Assembly: GCA_021229015.1 (NCBI GenBank)
Contig: CM037783.1
Span: 3,750,725-3,814,724 of the forward strand
Source: Solen grandis
Taxonomy: Eukaryota; Mollusca; Bivalvia; Adapedonta; Solenidae
DNA: 64,000 bases
Reading direction: 5' to 3'
In this document: positions 58,660 through 64,000 of the stretch, piece by piece
Layout of the letters: every line of letters starts with the position of its first letter
Position numbering within the stretch: position 1 is the stretch's first letter
The notes under the pieces: model-generated
The model's input: only the letters and a program-made list of their open reading frames with translations
What the model was told of the DNA's origin: nothing
Database searches by the model: none
Translations under genes and position numbers: made by a program

Positions 58660-61111
58660 CCGTCGCTGTGTCCAGCTTATTTAAAGTAAGTGAAAACCCT
58701 GACAGCAGGGATTCCGCAAGCCAGCTGAAATAAGTAGTACGGTTAAATAATGCACGCTGTCGCTAACAGCATCTTTTAGTCGTGCTCAGGGTGAACTATT
58801 GGGATCACTCGTCGTCGTCCGTTGTGCGGCGTCAACAATTTTCTTTAAAAAAACATCTCCGCTGATACCGCTTTGTAAAAATTGATGAAACATGGCATGA
58901 ATGTTCCTTCATGCCAGTGGTCCTTCACGAAAGTTGCTAAATTAAACTTGATCTATGCCATAGTAAACAACAGAATTTTATTTAAGAAACTTTAAAAAAT
59001 CTTCTTTGAAACTATTTTGGCACAAATGGCCACCTCATGACTGTCTTCCATAACTGCTAAAGTAAAGTTGATCCTTAGGAAAATGATGCCCCAATTAAGG
59101 AGGTCGGCTAGTTTCTAGTTTCTTTATATAATCCATATTAAAATGTTCAAATTTCTTCTTCTGTGAAACCAATGTTCTGAATTTAATTTCATTTAACATT
59201 TAACTAAATGGTCACCTTATGATTGTCTACCAACTGCAAAAGTGAAGTGGATCCCTTAAAAAAATAGCCCTTAAGGGTTGGCCAGTTCCCTTATATATTC
59301 TATATAGAAAAATTCAAAATTCTTCTTCTGTGAAACCAGTTATCAGAATTTAATTTCATTTGGTTCAAACGGTCACCTCATGACTGTTTACCATAACTGC
59401 TAAAAAAAATTGATCCCTTGAAAAATTAGCACTCCCCCACCCCGTTGGCCAGTTAAAATTCCTTATACACTACTATGGTCAGAATTTTATTTTATTTGGT
59501 AACAAATGATCACCTAATAACTTTCCACCACAATTACTAAAATGAAGTTAATCCCTTGAAAAATGAGGTCCCTGTGAGGTTTGCTAGATTCTCTATACAA
59601 TCTTTGTAGAAAATTACAAAAATCTTTTCCTCTGGAACTAATATTCAGAATTCTTGTTTTGCACTAATGATAACCTTAAGGTTTCATACCATAATTGCAC
59701 AAGCATTTTTGATTCCTTAAAAACTGAGGCTAGCAGATGATTGACTATCTTCTCTGTATCTGAGACATAAGACCAGGTAAAATCAAGTAACTTGCTTCGT
59801 TTAAATATGGTGAGCGACATAGGGTCTCTTGTACTTAAACTAATTAAACAATTTATGATTTCAGGTTCATCCCGACAAGTTTAAGGAGTATTACTGCTTT
59901 CACCACCGTGAGTTGTACTGTGCCGATTGCATCATCTCAAAACATACCGCCAACCCTTGCTACGCCAGGAACAGCAAAGACTCTGTTAATGACGTCAGGA
60001 AGCATATCAGCGATTTGGTTGGTCAACTTCGCCTGCAAGAAGAGCGCTCCATGAGGATTGCTCAGTCAAAAATTGCTGAAACACATATCGACGATCTTCT
60101 ACAGAAAGTCTGGGAGGTTGAACATATGATCGATCGCTTTCATAAGCACATGAAGAAGAAGGTACAGGAAGCAAGACAACAAATCGAAGTCGCAACAAAG
60201 ACGCCTCCCGCTGACAAAGAGCATCTGAAAATAACACAGAAGCTCATAACACAAACAAAACGTCTAGTTGAAGACAAGCTGCGGTTAGTGAACACCAAAA
60301 CTCAAGACGGGCAAAACGATTTGTTGCGCCTATGGAAACCATTGCACGACCAAGTTGAACATTTTGGCACAGTTTTAAATGCAGTAGAGAAGAGGCCATT
60401 CTGTGTGAATGTACAAGTAGACGAGCCATTTATGGATATGATAACACTGAATAATGAACCAGTCGTTGTTCTGAATGAGAGTGCCCACTGGACCCCACTA
60501 AACCCGAAAATAGTGAAAAATTTAGAATCGAATCCATTCCGATCAGCTAGGCAATCGGAAGGCATGAAAGATACAAAGAAGGCCACATTTAAACCCGAGC
60601 TTTTGGCTACTCCGAGGTCAAATAATGAAACAAGCACGAGCATGCCGAGGTCAAGGACAAGTTTTCGCACCCTGAAACAAAGCGCAGACTCGAGACGCAC
60701 GTTGCCACAAGAGACACATTCACAAGTGCAAGACCAAAACATGCGCGAAAAGAACCCAACGATTTTGCCAAAATTAACTTCTAATGCCCTTATGAAAGTT
60801 GATTCATCGAAAGTCTTCAATGTTCGAGGAATGAAACTTCGGGCTATCAGTCAACAGTCCACTTTCGAATTCCCTTGTGAAGACATTGTTGTTCTTGATA
60901 ACAATATCATCACTATCACAGAACGGGCGGTCCAGAAGTTTTCTCTGCGATACCAGTTTTTGGAGAGTCTGAGGCTTAGGTCACCATTGAAGTTATGTTA
61001 CCTGCGAGATGATTCTCATTACGTCCTCTGCCTGGACAACAATTGTGGGTTGTCACTCATCTGCACACAGCCGCGTCTACGTCTGCAATACAGGATAGAA
61101 ACAGACAGAGC
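55355..61111 (+). CDS. TRIM-type RING / B-box / coiled-coil protein, 3' end beyond window
   Basis: Two exons (55355-55666 and 59865-61111), joined in phase 0, give 519 codons plus two bases. Order: RING finger at residues 17-63, one B-box at 103-136, a long helical Glu/Lys/Gln-rich region at about 145-300 (coiled coil), a Ser/Thr/Arg-rich linker, then a beta-rich region from about 420 that could be the start of an NHL-like propeller. RING plus B-box plus coiled coil defines TRIM proteins, mostly E3 ubiquitin ligases; bivalves have large expanded TRIM sets, many linked to innate immunity. Unusual: the second RING ligand is His20, not Cys. No close family member can be named. The second exon ends at AGAGC|GTGAGT, so more exons are expected downstream. 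Confidence 0.88.
55667..57560. other. TRIM-type gene intron 1, 5' part
   Basis: Unique AT-rich DNA with T tracts (about 56236-56270) and a TTG/CTG run at 56826-56870. Minus-strand open frames of 107 and 110 codons near 56780-57483 have no recognisable domain. Confidence 0.5.
56826..56870. repeat. (TTG/CTG)n trinucleotide repeat
   Basis: Fifteen TTG or CTG triplets in register. On the minus strand they read CAA/CAG. Confidence 0.9.
57561..58195 (-). mobile_element. Helentron-like element, AGCTCACC family, minus strand, 5' truncated
   Basis: On the minus strand it ends with CTCAGGTGAGCGATCCAAGG, CCTCTATGGCCCTCTTGTTT (57595-57560), the family's 3' signature. Its body matches the copy at 45435-46149 (GCCCCGCCCCTGGCGG, inverse of CCGCCAGGGGCGGGGC). 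The opening palindrome is missing, and a MITE sits inside at 57873-58072. Confidence 0.65.
57873..58072. mobile_element. 200-bp MITE with TA target duplication
   Basis: The 17-bp inverted ends TCATTAATTTTCGTTGG (57876-57892) and CCAACGAAAATTAATGA are exact. TA flanks both sides (57871-57872, 58073-58074), as for Tc1/mariner-type elements. The outer few bases differ between the arms. No coding sequence. Confidence 0.75.
58196..58776. other. TRIM-type gene intron 1, middle, with (GT)n
   Basis: A (GT)n microsatellite of about 19 units at 58619-58657; otherwise unique. Confidence 0.6.
58777..59834 (+). mobile_element. Helentron-like element just before TRIM exon 2
   Basis: It begins inside the family palindrome (GTGCTCAGGGTGAACTATTG). 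It has units of about 150-165 bp with CTTCTTCTGTGAAACCA and GGTCACCTCATGACTG. It ends with a worn 3' signature GGTGAGCGACATAGGGTCTCTTGTAC at 59808-59833. The TRIM exon 2 acceptor follows 30 bp later. Confidence 0.55.
59865..61111 (+). CDS. TRIM-type gene exon 2 (B-box, coiled coil, linker)
   Basis: Acceptor TTATGATTTCAG|GTT. It opens VHPDKFKEYYCFHHRELYCA. B-box ligands are C103 (exon 1), H106, C115, H118, C123, C126, H131 and C136, so the last is Cys where His is usual. A helical region follows (SDLVGQLRLQEERSMRIAQS, VEHMIDRFHKHMKKKVQEAR). If the donor at 61112 is not used, the frame stops at TGA 61113-61115 (…IETDRA), giving a 520-residue protein; splicing on is more likely, because the beta-rich end looks cut short. 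Confidence 0.87.
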
Positions 61112-64000
61112 GTGAGTTACTCGTATATTTATATATATCATTTTCCCTTTGATTAGAAAAATAACTTGATATTAACTTAGTATATAAAAACAGACACGTG
61201 CCAATTCCGAGGAGCAGAGAAAGTGTTTTGACGATAGCCTTTGTAAACAAACCACATGAAGATGATAGATCTAAGAACGCACATGTATATGCAATTGAAT
61301 ACACAATAATCATTTCAAAATTTGTTTTTAACGATCTTAGTTCATAATCATTGATCAAATTGTTATAAAACCATCTTTCGATGTATTTCATGTATACCTA
61401 AAAAAGAGAGTAAAAATAATAGAAAATATAGCTATTAAGGCTATTAACAAAGATAAATATTGAAACCCACGTTACGAAGTGTGTCATAATATGTCAACAG
61501 CACAGTCAACCATAGCCAGCAAATTAGAAGTAATGATGAAAGCACACATATTTTACCGATTTTATATAATATTGAAGGCTTGGTTTTGAAATAAATACAT
61601 ATACACAGAAAAACACAAAGTACGATGATTTATGTATATAGTATATGTGAAAATAAATGAGGAAATGAGAAATATCGAATTTATAGCAGTTAAAAGTTCC
61701 ATGCTCCCATAGTTAAAGTAGTGACTGAGACTTTTATAGTTAAAGCCAGTTTGCCTTATTCTAAGTCAACAGTAAATTATATATAGTTAAATTATATTGT
61801 CTAATATGGTATGGACTACATAATTCTTCATTCAGGGTTCATCCTAGGCTCAGAAAATAGGGAAAAATCACGTCTCCCAGGGAAAAGTGGTTAGGGCGTC
61901 ATGGTCAAGTGATAATGTACACGACTGTGTTTTCTGATGTTTTCCCATAGCCTTCCCAAGCGCAAAGCACTAGTCATCCCGTGATTCCTCGGCAGGAATT
62001 AGAATAAGCATTTGTTTCCCAAGCGACGTAAAATAAACAGGTTTTAACTTACTATACATAGAGGGAAATATATGAAATAGACATAAATTAGATTTTAAAA
62101 GCTTAAGGGATTTAAAACATCTGGAGTAAACATTCGCGTAACACTTGATACTTGAAAAGCAAGATTAATTGTTTAGTAAAGTTCCATTGTTTTTGTTTGA
62201 GAATATTATCATCATACTGTAAATGAGGATCGAATGGCGGTAAAACTATTATTGAATAGTGAATATGTAACGTGTATCGGGGCCAACTATTTCTCAATAT
62301 GTACATATACTTAATTTTTCTTGGGCTTTGCCGATCATTAGAGACCAATGATTCGTTAAAATGATTATGATGACACAAAAATCCCGGGGATCAAACAATA
62401 TAATCAACAAGGATTGGTTACAAATAAATACAAAATTCTAAAATATCCGGTCATGAAACCCTAAATTAACCCTGTCTGAGCTATGCAAAATTGAAGAGAT
62501 AGAAACCACCTAAAAATGATGTCTCGGGCCACTTAATTTCAATAGCTGATGAATGGAAATATCCTAGGATGATCAAGCCCTACATATGTAAACAATCTCT
62601 GTACCGACAAACAAGTAAACGATATTGATGCATCAGAACCCATGGTATCAAGAATGTTCTGAGTCTTTTTCGCCCCTAACAATGCTAGGGGACTTCTCGG
62701 AAGACAGAACTTGCATCGAGATACCAGTCTAACAATCAACCACGTTATACTTACTAAGATTTTACCCTGATGACAACTGAACACAGACTGATTAAATATT
62801 TGAGCGTGGACCCGTCTTGTAATACTTTTCAACGAGTCACGTGACCGACAAAACATAGAATCTTCCAAGGCGAAACCATATCCGTTAAATAAGAATAGCC
62901 AAAGGGGTGTCAGCTTATACGAGAGACTAAATGACCGTGATTTAAGCATTTAAATCGAATTAATGAATTAAACCAATGAAATATGATCAAATAAGCAATT
63001 TAAACTTACGACTTGATGCTTCCTTATATTAGAATGTTGAAAATAATATAATGCCGGCAGTTAAAACATCGAATCAGGAAACCGGAAGTAGAAACTTTGA
63101 TAAACTTTACTAGAATTATTTTAACGAAAACATTTATATTACACAGTAATAAACACGTTCGTTACAAATACATATGTTTACACAATTTCATTTAGAAAAT
63201 AAATTATCTAAACAAGAGATATTAAAATAAAACTCTTATTTATTGAATGACCCTCGTATACTAAGAATTTCTATGAATCGTATATGAGGAATGTAAGATA
63301 TATTTTAAACCTCTTTGGTAATGCTATGCATTCACGAAATCAAATAAAATTTCCTTTTAAAAGAAAGGCTTCCCAGTTTATTATAAGCCGTCTTTCCAAA
63401 GCATATTATACCACCATTTCTTTTTGTTCAAATTTTGGTCCCAGTTTAATAACCAAATACCGTCGAAAGGACTTACCGATAAAGTTTGAATTTCGAATTG
63501 TTTGCACGTGCTTGCAAGTGTGGTTTAATACTATGTGTCATTTATGAACATATTGTATCAATAGTTTTAATACAGATATTTTTTCAAAGATTTAGTTCTG
63601 TGTGTTGATTGCTGCAACTGCTAAATAACAAACCGTAACTGTGAAGGGCAATATCATAATTTGGCTATTAATAATAAATGATTTCCTGTTATGTATTTTG
63701 TTAAATATCAAAGCAGAGTACCAGAAAAAGCATTCAATTGCTAATCATAGGGCTAGAATTTGTAGTGGGCGAATGGAACTTCGATCCACTAAGGTTCTGA
63801 ATGGCTGTTTGTTCCTTCCCACAATTAATTTTTACTTTGGAAACCTGCATATGACATGTACACAAACGGTGATCACGGTTATCTGCCAAATGCAACATGT
63901 CCGAAATGTTACGAGGTAAATAAACCGTTTTTGTGGTAATCTATAGAGGACCTTTTGGACGGGTTGCAAGGATTCGAGCCGGACACAGTGCCTACATGCT
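61112..64000. other. Probable intron or flank of the TRIM-type gene
   Basis: Unique AT-rich DNA. Open frames of 87-136 codons on both strands have no recognisable domain. No further TRIM exon with a convincing acceptor, phase and sequence was found before the window ends. Confidence 0.45.
63960..64000 (-). repeat. Possible tRNA-derived SINE, cut by window end
   Basis: On the minus strand CCGGCTCGAATCCTTGCA resembles a pol III box B. Box A would lie beyond the window. Confidence 0.3.

Noticed and set aside
60302..60820. 172-codon minus-strand open frame
   Set aside because: It is the reverse of TRIM exon 2, whose plus-strand frame carries the B-box and phase-correct splice sites.
63838..63919. 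Possible further exon (frame ending CPKCYE before GTAAAT)
   Set aside because: A stop codon lies just upstream in that frame and no AG acceptor falls between it and the candidate peptide.

Overview
This is nuclear DNA from an animal. It is AT-rich, has spliced genes with GT-AG introns, and is dense in interspersed and tandem repeats. Several repeat families (those opening with AGCTCACCTGAGC or AGCTCGACTATTCG, and tRNA-derived SINEs with a CGTTAAACCC tail) are, as far as I know, typical of bivalve molluscs, so a clam-like bivalve is the likely source. That assignment is inference. A 100-N scaffold gap lies at 46150-46249.

Layout. 1-22900 holds no recognisable gene. It contains SINE copies, four tandem arrays, microsatellites, a piggyBac-like MITE and a rolling-circle-like element. 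22919-45011 is the 5' part of a FAM98 gene on the plus strand: eight exons, 277 codons, every junction in phase, with introns full of transposons. FAM98 proteins are partners of the tRNA-splicing ligase complex (RTCB/DDX1). The last exons are not visible; the gap lies 1.1 kb after exon 8. 46385-52035 is a duplicated segment. Copy A was split by a 3.8-kb broken LINE, and copy B keeps the matching empty site. 52305-54199 is a 26-bp minisatellite of about 73 units. 55355-61111 is a TRIM-type gene (RING exon, then B-box plus coiled-coil exon) that probably continues past the window. 61112-64000 shows little.

The most interesting non-gene signal is a group of sequence-unrelated repeats with one shared plan: a 5' palindrome, short subterminal inverted repeats, a 3' hairpin, an end like CTTGTT, and tandem core units of about 150-167 bp. 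This matches the published plan of non-autonomous Helentrons (DINE/HINE). They nest inside one another, carry other insertions, and three end within 45 bp of splice sites.

The two genes show no sign of working together. One relates to RNA ligation, the other to ubiquitin ligation, and their adjacency may be affected by the scaffold join.
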